This document shows, piece after piece, positions 46,459 through 58,131 of a DNA stretch of 64,000 bases (positions are counted from its first letter, which is position 1; every line of letters starts with the position of its first letter). A program made the translations under genes and the position numbers. The DNA is from Favolaschia claudopus (taxonomy: Eukaryota > Basidiomycota > Agaricomycetes > Agaricales > Mycenaceae). The notes below the pieces were generated by a model. The model was not told where the DNA came from. It saw only the letters and a program-made list of their open reading frames with translations, and made no database searches. The stretch covers positions 2,046,001 through 2,110,000 of the forward strand of contig JAWWNJ010000005.1 in NCBI GenBank assembly GCA_037176885.1, given 5' to 3'.

Positions 46459-47750
46459 TATCCGGTCCTGGCTGAGCAAGAATATCCCACTCAATCAACT
46501 CAAACAACGGCGGGACTGTGCTCGAAACGGCATGTTTCTGGCACACTTCTGGTCTCCGCAGGTTGAACGCTGCCAAGATACTCAACATCTCGCAAAAAGC
46601 CATCTTGCACTCGATAAATCCTGGTCGTACATCGCAGCACTTCAGCATACATCTTGACATGTTTGACCTGTCTTCTCCTGGTTGCGCTCGTTAGGAAACT
46701 TAACACAAAGACTTCAACTATTCTCCATGCAGTCAGCCCAAGATGTGGTAGGATGTGGCCTGTCTCTATCGTCTTCTTAAAGACTCTTCCCTCTATCCTC
46801 TGTCTCTTGAGTTTCTCTGCCATGGCAACTTTGCGACCTCATCGACACTCAAGGTATCGGAGGTGATAAATCATAACTCTTGCTCCGCGGCCGTCTTGAA
46901 CTGTAGGAAGCGGGACACCGGCAAACTTCTCAAGAAGATGTTGTCATCAAGTAAATCGCCAACGTCTGATATCTCTTTCACCATCCCGGCCAATTGCAGC
47001 GAACACTATTCGACGCTGCTTTGAACACGGATCCCCCCACTGACGACGCTTCTTCCCTCGGAGTTCCAGTTCCCTCTCCCCTTCTCCCTATCAAGAAGTA
47101 AGAACTTGCTGATGACCATGGACCAGGGTGGCTACCTCCGGCGTAACTTGCCACAAATTGGCACACCGCACGATGATCCTTCATGAAGCCTCAACCTTGT
47201 TGACTGTCGCATCTCTGGTTTCCCAGTTTCGACCACTCCACTTGCCATAGCCGCCTAATGCAGGCGTTCGATACTTATCGGAATCTGAAGCATCCGCTAT
47301 ACCCTACCGATCAATACATCAAGGGCTTGTGAACTTCCACATTCGAGAATATTTGACGGCGGGTGTTTTCCAATGCAGCTATTCAACTACCCGCAAAAAG
47401 TCTCGAAACTCAATCACCTCGCAACTTCCCAGACTTTTCAACCCTGGAATCATACTCTTTCGTTGCGTGTATTTTTACACTGACGCTGTACCTTTGAACC
47501 GGCGTTGGCTGCTAAATTCGACAACGATCAAGGAAGAAGTTATGACACACTCCTCAGTCTTTATCGGTGATAACTATTCTTCGGCTTCCCTCACCACGCG
47601 CTGTCGTGCCGATTGGGGGAGATCGCGACAAAGATCGGTTCGAGGCCATTAAGTTGGTTCCCGTGAAATAAAACCGGACTCGGCGTTTGTGTGCTTGCTG
47701 CCTCGTTCCCCCCTACACGACGAATCGGACAGACTCGACGACATCTCACA
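46459..47750. other. Intergenic, possible gene remnant
   Basis: The plus-strand stretch 46650-47030 has coding-like phrases in shifting frames (RLLKDSSLYPLSLEFLCHGN; SEVINHNSCSAAVLNC) and may be a decayed gene. No family could be named. The last 100 bp is the promoter side of the following gene. Confidence 0.35.
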
Positions 47751-49666
47751 ATGGCTGAAGCGCCTTCGCCACAGGATCTGTGAGTGCTTGTCGTCTATAC
47801 CAGCTCGTTCTCCCCAAGTTGCTTACGAATATTGTTCTGCAGGCTAGGCCCGTACTACTTTGGTGTGGTACTGGGGACATTTTTCTACGGTGTAAGCGAA
47901 CGGCTTTTTTCGCTTGGGTCGCTTCCATTCGCGCTGACACTTCGCTTAGATTCTCGTACTTCAGGTGACCTCCTACCACCTTCCGTGTTTCTCGGGCTAC
48001 ACTCACTCACTTTTCTGTCTTTCTCAACCGGATAGGTCATCACATACTATCAAAGTTTCAAGAAGGACAAGCTCTGGCTCCGTCTTTTTGTAAGCCGTTA
48101 ATTCCTAGAATATTTCCTGCGGTTATAATCAACATTCACGCTTGGCCCAGATATTGTACCTGTTCGTCGCCGAAACAGCTAGTACTGCCGTATCGATAGC
48201 CATGATATACGAGCCGCTAGTCGGGCAATTTGGTATGTACTCCGATGCTTCTGAAAAACAGTAGTTCAATACTCGCGAAGGTCAAGTGACGCCTGAAGGG
48301 ATTCCGAAGCCCATGTTTTTCTTCCCCAGCTGTGAGCTCTCGGCTGTCAAAGTAGTCTCGTATCAATTAACCTCGTCTCTTCACAGTACTCCCTGGTCGT
48401 ACGTCCCATTGTTGAATGCCGGTGAAGTCTGAAATTCATTTTTACGCCCAGAACCATTCTTGGAGGTGCGCAGATATTCCCCAACCCGTACCAAGGGTTT
48501 TGAAGGGCCTCTACCTCCCAGGTGGCCGTATTTGTACCGGTACAATTTTTCTACAGTTGGAGGATAAGCGTGATAATGCGCAACTACATCATGCCCGTCC
48601 TTATTTGTCTTACCTCCATACTTTCTGCCGGTGAGCGCTTTTTGTTTAGGCTATTTCAAGTGACTTCCCTCCAAGTTTCACTCACATACGACTTTCAGTT
48701 GGAGCCATCTGGACGGGCATCGTCGTTCACACCGTCAAAAATTACCTCCGCAAGCCCGAAGTCAACAACAGCGCCCTCATATGGTCCGTCTCTGCTGCAG
48801 GTATGTATGCTATACTTCCGTTTTTGTTGGTGTATGAAACACCACTCAATGATGATCTGCGTCAGGCGCGGACGTCCTTATTACAGCATCCCTCTTCTGG
48901 AGTTTGGTGAGTAATTGTTGCTGTGTACACTCTTGCCAATTCACACCCGCTCACACGTCTCGCTGCAGAGAACCAGACGCACCGGTATCCGCAAAACTGA
49001 TGATACTATAAATACTATCATTCGAAGTACGCTTTTGTGTCTCCGGTACTTTAGGCGTCTGATATTTATTTATGCGGTGTAGATGCGATCCAGACCGGCG
49101 CTTTGACTGTGGTATTCACGCTTCTTGACGTCGTTCTCTTCGTCGCGCTGGATCACAGCACATTGTCAGTACTCTGCCACCTCTTCCTCCACATCTCACT
49201 TTCCTGTTAATCAACGGCGGCGGTCTAAGACTAAATCGTATGACAGGAACTTTGTCTTCGACTTTGCGCTCCCAAAGCTATACAGCAACGCCCTCGTATC
49301 GACCTTGAACGCCCGCGCCGGAGGTGTCACCGGCAGTCATGCACCTAACGTTCTATTCTCAGGCTCTGGCTCGGGGGTGCGTATTCATAGCCTTGATTCG
49401 ACTCCGCCGTGCAGGACGGAATATGATGATGAAATCTGACCTGATTTTTTTCAGTCGAATTCTCATTCACGACAGGCTGGGTCTCTGCACCAGTTGCCTT
49501 CCGTGAGTGTCGACTTGCTGAATTAATTAACTGGAATCACTTAAATCTCCGCCAGGCCCATAAGCTTGTCATCGAAATGAACACCGTCGTCGAGCGGGAA
49601 GACGACATGCTTGCTTTGGGTGATCGTCGCACGCATAGCGACCACCCGTATGCGGAACCTAAGTAG
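47751..49666 (+). CDS. Multi-TM membrane protein of the DUF6534 type
   Basis: A basidiomycete integral membrane family of unknown function with about seven TM helices. At least ten short exons; the first is MAEAPSPQDL. Then come LGPYYFGVVLGTFFYG, ILVLQVITYYQSFKKDKLWL, LYLFVAETASTAVSIAMIYE, VAVFVPVQFFYSWRISVIMR, VLICLTSILSA, VGAIWTGIVVHTVKNYLRKP, ALIWSVSAAGADVLITASLF and ALTVVFTLLDVVLFVALDHS. The family-type signature LYSNALVSTLNAR lies near the end. The last exon reads HKLVIEMNTVVEREDD to the stop at 49666. Boundaries of the exons between 48240 and 48520 were not resolved. The family name rests on this signature and topology from memory. Confidence 0.75.
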
Positions 49667-52193
49667 GAAACGGGGAGAAAGGAGGGGCATCTGTATCATT
49701 CACTGTACATTTTTGCCTTTTTGCTGCTAGAGAATGCACTGGCCGTTTTCCCGCGATGGGGTGGAACCGCTTGTTCGGGTCATATAGAACTCGATGGATG
49801 GAATCGACGGACAAAACAGGAGCATTTCCCACTAACTGGTAGTAGTGTTGGTTGTAGACTATGTATGTAAGTTGGTCTGAATGTTTAAGCAAAAACGGTT
49901 TTGGCCGACTTGAACTCAATCACCGCTTCTTGCTTGAGCCGGCGGCTCGGGAAGTTCAATTTTCATTGGCCGCAAGAAACTTCACCGATCTTTGTTCAAC
50001 AATTTCCTAATTCTGATGTTGATACTAGTAGCTGATTTTTTGAACACCTCCGGCGGTACACCGCGCGAGATATTGTCATCGTCATTGTTGAAAAGCCACA
50101 TGAATCAAGTATTTTCGGCATATCGTACCCAAGCGCTTTGATTCGGATGTTGGGTAAAAATTTTCAACCAAATGCAAGTAAGATGGGCGACCCAGATCGG
50201 CAGCCGTAAAGAATAGCAACAGGCGTACTGTACGGCTGATTTCATTTCAAGGTATTCGAATTGATTCTTCGTCGAAGGATCTTAGCAGTTTAAATGTGTT
50301 TCAGTCTAAGGAGTCCAAGCGGCGCGGGGTTTAAAGCGATTCATCTGAATCGCCCATGATGGATCAACGTCTGAGCCTTGTGCAAGCAGCAATAGCTCAC
50401 CCAAGACTGGGAAACGGAGGCAAAGTTCCCGAATGGTTGGTTATCGTGATAAGCTCCTCAGGTTTTGTGCGTTTGTTTGCAGATGGAGGACTGGAGAGGA
50501 AGAAGAATGTGTGTTGAGTGACGCGGCTCGGCGGGAGTTCGGCTGCATGCTGCTGATGAGTGATTGCCGTCACTGCCGTAACACAACCTGAAGAGCGAAA
50601 TTGTACAATGTAACAGATAAATCTAAGTACTCCATCCTCACCAGGACGATGATGCTAAAGTAGAACATCGATCAGGCTTAATGCCAGACTTCCAGCCACA
50701 ACAACAGAGCGGAGGGATTTTAATTTTAATTTTTTTTCTGAATGGACAAATTGCTATAATAGATCAGAGCCAATCAAGCTTCCACCGCCCACCAACCGGC
50801 AACGGCCCCCACATCGTTAGTCTGGGCCTTAACGAAGGGTATGTTGGTGAAGCGTCCGTGGGAGTGATGGTGAGATTGATCTTGTGATCCGTGTAATGGC
50901 AGCTCTTACCCTTTGAGGTGGCGTGCGCTCTATCGACGCGCGCCTGCGATGTGGGACAGTCCCGACGACTCTAACCAGCATTCTGAAAGTCAGCTGTCGA
51001 CGTCTGGCACGCAGTTGGTTTCACCTCTCACTGCAGTATCTGTACATTTGCACCCAAATTCCAATACATTACTCCGCTACCTTTCTTTAATTACTCTCAC
51101 GGATGCGTCGATTTCCTCCATGTATCGGGAGAGGGGAATAAAACATTGGGTACTAGGGAAGGCAAGGTAGGAGAGGAGCGCGTCGGCGGCGTCGCGCTCG
51201 CAGCGACCAAAAAACGACGGACCTCTAAGCGACGGCCATCAGCAGCCGCATCACGCTCATCACTCCCACGGACGCTTCACTGACCTACCCCCCACTTAAG
51301 GCCCAGACTTTCTTTAGGTCCTTGAGAACGAATTGTCTTCTCATCGCCCGGGAAAGTCTGGTTTACGAGACTACCACATCGTCATCAAAGGCACCAACCC
51401 ACAATTAACACTAAATGCAATCAACTGCCCTGGCGGGGACAATCTACCCAATGTAGCAAAGCTCAAAGCCAGGGGAAAGATTAACGGGAGCACTCGGTTG
51501 GCGAGAGGGTGCGACTTTGAGCCAAGGCCGAGACGATCGACGGCATATGTGCTTAGAGGGAATAGACCCATACATGTTCCCCACCAGATGCCGAGCCGTG
51601 GGGATACGTGGAGGAGGGTTGAAGAGGCGGCGTGGAAGCGGAAGCGGAGGCCCTTGAAGTGGGAAAAATGCGTCTTAGATTCTGGTTTTACTTGGCGCTT
51701 CGAATTCAAGGACGTACCGGACGGGATTTGTAGGCAGCTGCGACCGCGTAAGGAACACCACTAAAGATGGTGCCATATGCTGCTGAATTTGAACCGAAGG
51801 AAAGCATCGATGCTCTATGAGTGTTATGGGTGAACACAAAAGATTTACGTTTCGACATTGAAACAACTCACCCCAGACTTAGCAAGGGGAGTGGGACTCC
51901 TGAGCGGTTTGTGATTATGATGTGGTCGTGAAGGTCGTTGGATTGCGTTTCCGAGCCAGACGTTGTCATCGTTCAGTTCAAGGGAGAAGAGAAGGAAAGA
52001 GAGGGCCGTAGACGGTGTAGGACTGACGCGGCTCGGCGGCAGTTCGGCTGGAAGTTTTGGGGTGCCGTTGATACCAACTGATGTATATCGTATACCGTGA
52101 ATGCCGCGTCGCCGGAGTGTCGGCACAATATTGTCCACTGCCAGTGAATATTCAAGACTCTCTTCGACTGACAGTGTACACATTCCAACCTAC
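49667..52193. other. Intergenic 2.5 kb with short repeats
   Basis: No gene is recognised. The 143-codon plus frame at 51333 overlaps a 112-codon minus frame and lacks motifs. A word GACGCGGCTCGGCGG(G/C)AGTTCGGCTG occurs near 50521 and again near 52024. Confidence 0.5.
50812..51315. repeat. Imperfect inverted repeat pair around 50.8-51.3 kb
   Basis: 50812-50880 contains AGTCTGGGCCTTAA and GTGAAGCGTCCGTGGGAGTG. 51249-51315 contains their reverse complements (CACTCCCACGGACGCTTCAC; TTAAGGCCCAGACT) in mirrored order. The arms are about 60 bp with mismatches and the span is about 500 bp. It may be a decayed MITE. Confidence 0.6.
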
Positions 52194-53037
52194 TCATTCG
52201 ACACGCATATACGGCTCAGCAGCAACCAGCAACTCACCCCACCTTCCATCGTTCAGCGTGAGGACCCGCTCCCACACCTCTGACGGCCCCGCAACCTTGA
52301 GCCACATAAACCACCCGATCAGCTCGAAGTCTTCGTACGCGGGCCCATTGGATCCAAAGACCCACCCGCTCTGGTTGGGTGTGACGAAATCAGAGAGCTT
52401 TGTGAGGGCGGCTTCGAGCGCCTGCATCATCTCGGGGCGTTGAGAAGGCGGGGCGATTTCGTGTAGTTCTTTGCCTGATTCAAAGTTGCGCCGCATTACT
52501 ATGAATTTCCACTCGTATCGTGAGATAGGGAACGAAAACGCACCGAACATCGCCCGCCGCGTCTCCACAAAATACACCGTATCCCGCTCATCCAGAATAT
52601 TTACGATGCTTGGAATGACGAGAGGTCGCAAAGGTGTCACAACGGCTTGCATTGCCTCTTGTTCTGCTGCGCCCAAAAGCGGGATCGGTCGTTGGGTGTA
52701 GGTGTTTTCGAGGTATTCCGCAATCAAGCGCGAGTCGGAGATGACTTTGTCGTCATCGATTATGGCGGGGACGGTGTATTTGAGGGGGGTGGTGCTCGTT
52801 GGTGGGGCGCCGGCGGCGGGGAGGACGGTGCGGATGTCGGGGAAGTGGACGGGGATGGTTTTGTACGAGAGTTGTTTGTAGTTTAAAAGGAGTCTAAGGA
52901 GAAGAGAGCGTCGGGCGACTCCGACGAAGCAGAAAGTTGTAAGCAGCGCACCGGGTTGCCCAAGTCCTGGGAGAGAAGGGAGTCGGGAGGTTGCTCGCGA
53001 GCTCGAAGAGGGTTATGAGGCCGTTGTCAACCTGCAT
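52194..53037 (-). CDS. Glutathione S-transferase family protein
   Basis: Two exons, 53037-52952 and 52893-52194, total 786 nt and give 261 residues. The N-terminal thioredoxin-like domain begins VDNGLITLFELASNLPTPFS, PRTWATRLLLNYKQLSYKTI, and contains the cis-Pro element YTVPAI and the glutathione-site SDSRLIAEYL. The helical C-terminal domain follows (SGWVFGSNGPAYEDFELIGW). The order matches fungal GSTs of the GTT2/etherase-like group, which conjugate glutathione to electrophiles in the cytosol or act in aromatic degradation. The catalytic residue in this group is a Ser or Cys near the first helix; SPRTW is the candidate. It is divergent from the esterase at 53701 with a 660-bp shared upstream region. 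Confidence 0.85.
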
Positions 53038-53700
53038 GTTGGCCTGAGAGGAGAGCAGTGAGCAAGCTGTGAGAACGAGTCGCAGTCTTTGTCTTATTCA
53101 GCAGATGTCGGGTGGCCCGGGGAACGAATTTCTTGCGAATTCAATCGCGTCAGCACTTGATCTGCGGCCGCGGGATTCAGGCACGATAAACATGATGAGA
53201 AAGGTTGAAATCTGACGGTGGCTCTTGAGTCCATCCTCATCGTCCTGTGCGGGGATGTCGAGGTGGAAGGAGAGCGGGCAATGACGTACAGGGCGGGAAA
53301 CGGCTTCTCGTGATCATCGGTTCGACCCGCCGATCTTCTCCCACGCTTCCTTGCACACTTCCACAACAACTTCCATTGCTTTTTCAGCCACCAACTTGCC
53401 ACCAACGCTCAAGAGGACGCTTGAACCAAGTAAAGCACTCGGCGGGTTGAAGATCCCGCCATTCTAAATATACGTCAAAATACTCCCTCGCCTAAAAATC
53501 GAAACACCGACGGCGGCCAGGCGCGATCCCGTGCCGACACCCTCCATCGCGTGACCCTCCCTCATGACATTGATGCACCACTCGTGCGTCGCGCATCAAG
53601 GAACGGCGAAGTAATTCAGAATTTTCTATCGCGCTCGGAACGCATTCCGATGATATAAACCAAAACCCTTCACCACCGCATCGACCGACCGCCCCCAGCC
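53038..53700. other. Shared upstream region of the divergent GST and esterase genes
   Basis: No ORF with recognisable content. Likely a bidirectional promoter region. GATATAAACC at about 53651, 50 bp before the esterase ATG, is a possible TATA-like element. Confidence 0.5.
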
Positions 53701-56120
53701 ATGCTCTTCCCCCGCCGAGTCTGCCTTGTCGGCGCGGCGCTTTTAACGGCGTCGGCTCGCGCACAAACCCAAACCCCCAGCCCCATCATCGACGTCGGAT
53801 ATGCCAAGTATCAAGGGTTTATGGACACGGCGACGAATATCACGCAGTTCTTAGGTGTGAGGTATGCCGCGCCGCCTATAGGTGCGTTTTGCTTCATATA
53901 CATTTCGCTGTTCGCGGAAGTGCTGACCGCTGTATTTGCAGGCGACCTTCGCTTCCGTGCCCCCGCAGCTCCCGCAAACGAACCCGGCGTGCAAGTCGCC
54001 ACCTTCCAGCCCAATTGGTGTATGCAATCGGGAGATGGGACGAATCCAGTCAATCCGTTGAGACAGAAGAGGGAGGCGGCACAGGCTCCGGAGGATTGCT
54101 TGTTCCTCAAGTGCGTGTTTTGACTACCACTACCATTGCTTCGTAATTTTTTTTTTGCTGATACTCTGGTTTTCAGCGTATACTACCCCAGCGACGCCGC
54201 CGGCACCCCACCTAAAAAGCTGCTTCCGACTTTAGTTTGGATTCACGGAGGCGGGTGCGTCGCAAGTTCTTTTTATTTCTAACACCAACACCTATAATGA
54301 TATCCCGCTCATAGATACCTTGGCGGAGCCGCCATCGGAGCTAGCGGGGAAGACGTCGTTATCAGAGGCAACAGGGAGGTCGTAGTGGTGGTCATTCAGT
54401 ATAGATTGGGCGTCTTCGGTGCGTCTCGAGTCGCCTTCCCTGTGCGCAGAACTTCTCGAATTCGATAAATGAAGGCTTCCTTGCTGGATCCGAGGTCAAG
54501 AAAAACGGGAATTTGAATGCGGGACTTTGTGCGTATATTCGTTATTTCACTCTCTTCCCTCGCTCAAAAGATTCCTGATTCATTCTAGTGGACCAAGACT
54601 TTGCGTTGCGTTGGGTGAACCAGCATGTACGTCTTCTGTTCTCTACTCATTAAGCCGATGCTAAATATCCCTCTCAAGGTGTCGAAATTCGGCGGCGACC
54701 CCGAGAAAGTGACGATCTGGGGACAATCTGCCGGTACGCATCCCATCCTATTTACTCTTCAGGTCCAAGTGCAACTCACCGCGTATGTACTATAGGTGCG
54801 GGCTCAGTTCTTCAACACGTCATCGCACACGGCGGTAAGACGGAGCCCCAGCTTTTCCGGGGTGCGATAACGAGCTCGACGTTCCTGCCTTCGCAGTATC
54901 ATTATGACGACTATGTTCCCGAGGTGCGAAGCTACATATTTGCAGCATTCCTTACTCGATCCGACGCTCTGTGTTGTTTGTGACTAGTGGATATTCAAAC
55001 AAGTTCTGACTCAAACCAAGTACGCCCGCGTTTTTCTCCCTCCATTTTCATTCAAATTACTTATTTGCTTTCTCCATGCGATTCGCAGCTGCACCAAAGC
55101 ACCCGACGGGATGGCATGTCTGCGCGCCGTTGACCAGGCGGTTCTGCAAACCGCCAACACGAACATCAACACCGCCGGATTCTACGGGACGTTCTTGACT
55201 GTGCCTGTCGTTGATGGGACGTTTATTACCCAGCGACCGACGTTGTCTTTGTTGCAGGGGAAGGTCAATGGGGTGCGTCGCGTCGTATTATCGAGCTTGT
55301 GGACTCAACGCTCACTCTGTTTTATATTGTTCTTGTGTTTCAGCAAGCCCTCCTCTCGACGACGAACGTGAACGAAGGCATCGACTTTGTGAATCAGAGC
55401 GTCAAGACAACTGCGGCGGAGTATGCATATGACTTGTTCCCGAATTTCAGAGCGATTGAGTCGGGGGTTGTTGGGGCGCTGTATCGGGGGTTGGGGGATG
55501 ATTTGTTCCAGACGAATTTGGTGCAGGGGGAGTGTGAGTGGTGTTTCGTTCGCTCTATGGTTTCGCTTACGGGAGATGTGTTTTGTTTTTTTTTCTGCAG
55601 CGATTTTCATTTGCCCAACGTATTATCTGTTGAACGCATTCCGCGGGCGGGCATTCAAGGTTCGTTTCTCTCTCCCTGTCTTGAATAATTCATTATCCCT
55701 ACCTACTTACCCGATTATCCAGGGCGAATTCGCTGTTCCCCCCGCCCTCCACTCCGACGACTACCTCTACTACTGGCCCAACGGCGTCGCCCCCCCTTTC
55801 AACAACAAGGACTTCATCGACGCATTCGCACAGGTCTTCACGTCCTTCATAGTCAACCTCGACCCGAATAAGAAACTCGCGCCGACGATTTTGCCCAAGT
55901 GGAATCACTATAGTGATGGTCTTGGTGGGACGGAGATGTTGTTTAATAAGACGGAGGATGGGAAACCTGTGATTAAGCAGGTGAAGACGGGATTGAAGTT
56001 GTTAGAGAGGTGTTTGTGAGTGATGATTCCTACTATTTTTTCTCTCTCGCCTTGTAGTTGCCATGGCTGATCTTCTATTGTAGGTTCTGGGAGAGCGTAG
56101 GGGGTCTCACAGGCCAGTGA
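53701..56120 (+). CDS. Secreted type-B carboxylesterase/lipase
   Basis: Alpha/beta-hydrolase that cleaves carboxylic esters outside the cell. Thirteen or so short exons. The signal peptide is LFPRRVCLVGAALLTASARA. Family landmarks appear in order: TQFLGVRYAAPPIG, the disulphide-type EDCLFL then NVYYPSD, the oxyanion loop LVWIHGGG, VVVVIQYRLGVFGFLAGSE, NLNAGLLDQDFALRWVNQHV, SKFGGDPEKVTIWGQSAG (nucleophile Ser in GQSAG, where GESAG is commonest) and AITSSTFLPSQ. Later come PVVDGTFITQRP and the catalytic-His region VPPALHSDDYLYYWP. The last exons read KTGLKLLERC and FWESVGGLTGQ, stop at 56120. No break was seen. Introns are about 50 nt, GT-AG. Confidence 0.87.
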
Positions 56121-56372
56121 ACACGACGAAATTGTGACGAAACGAAGTGATAAGAGAAAACAAGTCGTATACTTATTTCCGCTCATGAAAAATCTGACGT
56201 CCGTACACTTCGGCGAGCTCACGGGCTCCGAGTCACGAATACCAGTAACCAGATCCGCAACATCTTACCATTTGTTTTTCGACCCTCAACTTCAGTGTTT
56301 TCTTGCTTGCTCCCTTTGAGAACCTCCGCAGTCGCGAGCGTTTTTTTCCCTGCTTTCTCAGTTCTATGTATT

Positions 56373-56532
56373 TTGACATTCTCACGTCCACGAGGCACGA
56401 GTGTTCGAGAGAATAGGGTTTGTGGATCAGCGGTGATCGACGATCGGAGTCTCTCTCTCTTGACTCTCATGTCGACCCCGCCCGTCTCTCCCTGCCTGCG
56501 CTCGCTGTCCTCAAGCCTCTGGTTTTTCTTGG
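56373..56532 (+). repeat. Direct repeat R1, copy 1 (160 bp)
   Basis: Begins TTGACATTCTCACGTCCACG and ends GGTTTTTCTTGG. It recurs at 57349-57508 (+976 bp) with no difference noticed. Confidence 0.9.
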
Positions 56533-57243
56533 TTTAGCTCTGGTGTTGGCTGGATTGGCTTTGGTTTTGGTCGGCTACTTTTCTCGGGGGCCATTCGCGC
56601 GCCTCCTATCTTTCATTGCTGCTCCAATGGTTTCGCTATCTAGACGACTTCAATGCTAGCTTCCTCATCGCTCCTAGGGACTCGGTCGGAGGTGTCTACC
56701 TTGCATGGAGTGAGGCTCAAGCCATATGCCTTGCTCCAGGGCGGATTCAAGAAGCCTTACGACCTCTTGCACTCCCCCTCTTTGAACTCTTCGTCAACAA
56801 AATTCTTTCTGTCTGGGACCTTCGGCTATTCCTTCGACTCAGGTATTCCTGCACTGCATGTCATCCGCAATCATCGTGCTTTTGCACCTGCATTCGCATT
56901 CAATGTGCCTTGGCACAAGCATCCGCATTTATCGTGCTTTTGCACACGCATCCGCATTTATCGTGCTGTCGCACGCGCATCCGCATCTCATTGTGCTTTT
57001 GCACTTCGCATTTCCATGCCTGCATTTCATGGCCTCTGCGTCTCCGCGTCATTCGGTCGATACCTGGGGTTTTCAAGAGTCAAGTCCTACCGGTCACTCA
57101 TTCAATCCCGGCTTATGTTCGATAAACTGCAATTCCTTACTCTCGGTTGTCTATGCTGTCGCCTCTTAGGTACGTCCCAGTCGTGCACTCCTATTTTGAG
57201 CGGGTATCCTTCTGCGGACGCGTCGTACACTCCTACCATGGCC
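56533..57243. repeat. Spacer with a 36-bp tandem repeat
   Basis: Between the two R1 copies, 56869-57015 holds four to five copies of a roughly 36-bp unit built on ATCGTGCTTTTGCACACGCA and TCCGCATTT. No gene is recognised; the open plus frame here has no protein-family features. Confidence 0.75.
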
Positions 57244-57346
57244 GGGGGTACCGCTGAAGGATTCCCCATTGCGCCGGGGAGCCCATGGGGCTGGGCTCTC
57301 TCCCGCCTCCTCCATATGCAGACTGAGTCGGCGAGCGCAATCCACA
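57244..57346 (+). repeat. Direct repeat R2, copy 1 (103 bp)
   Basis: Begins GGGGGTACCGCTGAAGGATT and ends GCGAGCGCAATCCACA, abutting R1 copy 2. It recurs at 57760-57862 (+516 bp). Confidence 0.9.
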
Positions 57347-57348
57347 AA

Positions 57349-57508
57349 TTGACATTCTCACGTCCACGAGGCACGAGTGTTCGAGAGAATAGGGTTTGTG
57401 GATCAGCGGTGATCGACGATCGGAGTCTCTCTCTCTTGACTCTCATGTCGACCCCGCCCGTCTCTCCCTGCCTGCGCTCGCTGTCCTCAAGCCTCTGGTT
57501 TTTCTTGG
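57349..57508 (+). repeat. Direct repeat R1, copy 2 (160 bp)
   Basis: Same sequence as 56373-56532; lies two bases after R2 copy 1. Confidence 0.9.
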
Positions 57509-57759
57509 CCCACCCACCCATCCGCTGTGTTTTAAAATTTTCCTTTTCCTTTTACATATATTTCTTCTGCTCAATCTTGATGCTTTTTCCCTTACTCGTG
57601 GTTTTCCCTCAATGAGGTTTTTCCGAGAAGGTTTTTAATGCACTTGTTTGAAGCCCCATTCTACGTACATTTCAACTCCATTCATCTCCAAAACTGTACA
57701 TTTACTTTATCACTACAAGGTTGACGTGTACGTAGTAGTAAGTATATTTTTGGGCCAAT

Positions 57760-57862
57760 GGGGGTACCGCTGAAGGATTCCCCATTGCGCCGGGGAGCCC
57801 ATGGGGCTGGGCTCTCTCCCGCCTCCTCCATATGCAGACTGAGTCGGCGAGCGCAATCCACA
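57760..57862 (+). repeat. Direct repeat R2, copy 2 (103 bp)
   Basis: Same sequence as 57244-57346. The order over the block is R1, spacer, R2, R1, spacer, R2, as in an interleaved partial duplication. The 270 bp up to the SDR gene at 58132 is its upstream region. Confidence 0.9.
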
Positions 57863-58131
57863 TTCTGCCAATATTCTACTCTATTCATTATTCATTTCCC
57901 GTCTTTTGTTGATTAATATTACGCCCAATGCTTACTCTGTTCTTGCTCTCTCGGCTGTTTTCTCAACAACTTGAGCAATTGAATCCACCGCCGGCTATCC
58001 CGACGGCCCGGCTGACTGTCGTGATGACGCGTCGATGCCGGACTTGGCGCTGACAGACGCGTCGCGTTTTTATATGATCAACCACCACCTCAACCCAGCT
58101 CATCCCTGACACCTCCTCCCACCCCTCCACC

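Noticed and set aside
51333..51764. 143-codon ORF in the gap before the GST gene
   Set aside because: It overlaps an equally open antisense frame and shows no family motif or splice context.
56616..57615. 320-codon open frame through the R1/R2 repeat block
   Set aside because: The frame runs through direct repeats and a minisatellite, and its protein is periodic (HPHLSCFC-like) without family resemblance.
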